Positions 63,527 to 64,000 of a DNA stretch of 64,000 bases are shown piece by piece. Position numbers and translations under genes: made by a program. Within the stretch, counting starts at the first letter, position 1; every line of letters begins with the position of its first letter. The notes under the pieces are model-generated. The model saw only the letters and a list, made by a program, of their open reading frames with translations. It was not told the DNA's origin and ran no database searches. Origin of the DNA: Flavobacterium sp. LC2016-13 (GTDB lineage: Bacteria; Bacteroidota; Bacteroidia; Flavobacteriales; Flavobacteriaceae); contig NZ_WMDQ01000019.1 of assembly GCF_009707955.1 (NCBI RefSeq), positions 1 to 64,000 on the forward strand, read 5' to 3'.

Positions 63527-64000
63527 ATGAATAATTTTACACTCATTAATTCTGTAATTAAAAGTTTATTATCGATTTTCTATTTTCTATTTAGCAAAGT
63601 ACTATTGATTTTGAATAAGTTATTAAAGTTTAATTCTTTTTCTTTTTTTATAAATGTTTTTTTTCTTTTTAATATATCATCTTCAATATATGCTCAAGCT
63701 ACTATTGTAACAAATCCTTCAAATTTGCAGATAAATACTGCTTTAAATGGGCCTGGAATAGTTATCGTTGGTGGAACATTGTCGGGAGCTGCAGCTGCTG
63801 CAACTTTACGTGCAAATCAAGTTGCTACCTTTTCGAATGGGGTTGGTGGTGCTGGTTTGGATATAGCGAGTGGTGTGTATTTTACTACAGGGAGTGCGCC
63901 TTTCGAATTAGCAAATAGAAATACAGCTATTCAAAAAAGTTTTAACCCAGCTGGAGCTACTACAGTATCAGATCCCAACTTATCTATAATTGATCCTACT
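63527..64000 (+). CDS. Choice-of-anchor L domain secreted protein (5' part, runs off the window)
   Basis: The frame is open for 158 codons to the window edge. After an unusually long hydrophobic N-terminal region (VFFLFNISSSIYAQA) the mature part begins, with TALNGPGIVIVGGTLSG, FSNGVGGAGLDIASGVYFTT and GSAPFELANRNT. This is the pattern of choice-of-anchor L domains in large surface proteins of Bacteroidota, usually exported by the type IX system. Start at the ATG at 63527 is the only plausible one, though the true signal peptide may start inside (near residue 33). Confidence 0.78.
   Translation, partial: MNNFTLINSVIKSLLSIFYFLFSKVLLILNKLLKFNSFSFFINVFFLFNISSSIYAQATIVTNPSNLQINTALNGPGIVIVGGTLSGAAAAATLRANQVATFSNGVGGAGLDIASGVYFTTGSAPFELANRNTAIQKSFNPAGATTVSDPNLSIIDPT

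Overview
The window reads as chromosome of a Flavobacterium-like member of the Bacteroidota. The base composition is AT-rich, stop and start contexts are typical of the phylum, and candidate promoters match TAnnTTTG. Family content fits too: DUF6428, DUF4266/DUF3570, DUF2452 and DUF2256, choice-of-anchor L proteins and a type IX secretion sorting tail. No rRNA or tRNA gene was recognised.

Region 1 (1-9.1 kb) is accessory DNA. An IS21-type end truncates a Crp/Fnr gene. An arsenic operon on the minus strand follows: ArsR, ArsN-type acetyltransferase, DUF6428 with an internal amber codon, phosphatase-type arsenate reductase, Acr3 and a metallophosphoesterase. It has a clear operator in front of arsR. 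Then come a GC-richer HTH/coiled-coil protein, a DUF1016 PD-(D/E)XK nuclease and a complete IS3-family transposase pair.

Region 2 (9.1-39.8 kb) is mixed core and accessory DNA. It holds an LTA-synthase-like sulfatase, an SDR/TetR pair, a lipoprotein esterase and the thioredoxin-ApbE-DUF4266-DUF3570 operon. It also holds scattered cytoplasmic signalling genes (PAS kinase, CheY-like regulators, stand-alone CheB), a second IS3 element, a degenerate FAD/Rieske protein and a fasciclin protein. A light/DNA-repair cluster (TIGR03643, DUF2452, flavin reductase, photolyase, DUF2256) follows, then hemH with an AraC regulator and tandem YceI genes. Gene decay is frequent: amber-interrupted genes, a frameshifted photolyase, a lipoprotein gene with three stops, an IS6 remnant, and a rearrangement junction joining a cytochrome c fragment to a T9SS-cargo fragment. 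An ORF-less class C group II intron sits directly behind a terminator hairpin.

Region 3 (40-62.3 kb) is the most interesting part. A signalling block (GAF kinase, CheY-like regulator, five-PAS kinase, FIST sensor, second kinase, HPt protein) lies beside a polysaccharide block. That block contains a response-regulator/glycosyltransferase fusion, a GT4 enzyme, a Wzx-like flippase, a 1030-residue PTPS-related membrane protein, an Ig-like membrane-anchored protein, a GH5-like hydrolase and a TPR/beta-barrel outer-membrane protein. A LytTR regulator ends it. The layout suggests a phosphorelay that acts directly on a glycosyltransferase to control exopolysaccharide synthesis. A ~490-bp non-coding direct repeat occurs in front of both the signalling block and the TPR/barrel gene, and a 23-copy ATT microsatellite separates the signalling and polysaccharide blocks. 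The window ends inside a secreted choice-of-anchor L protein.
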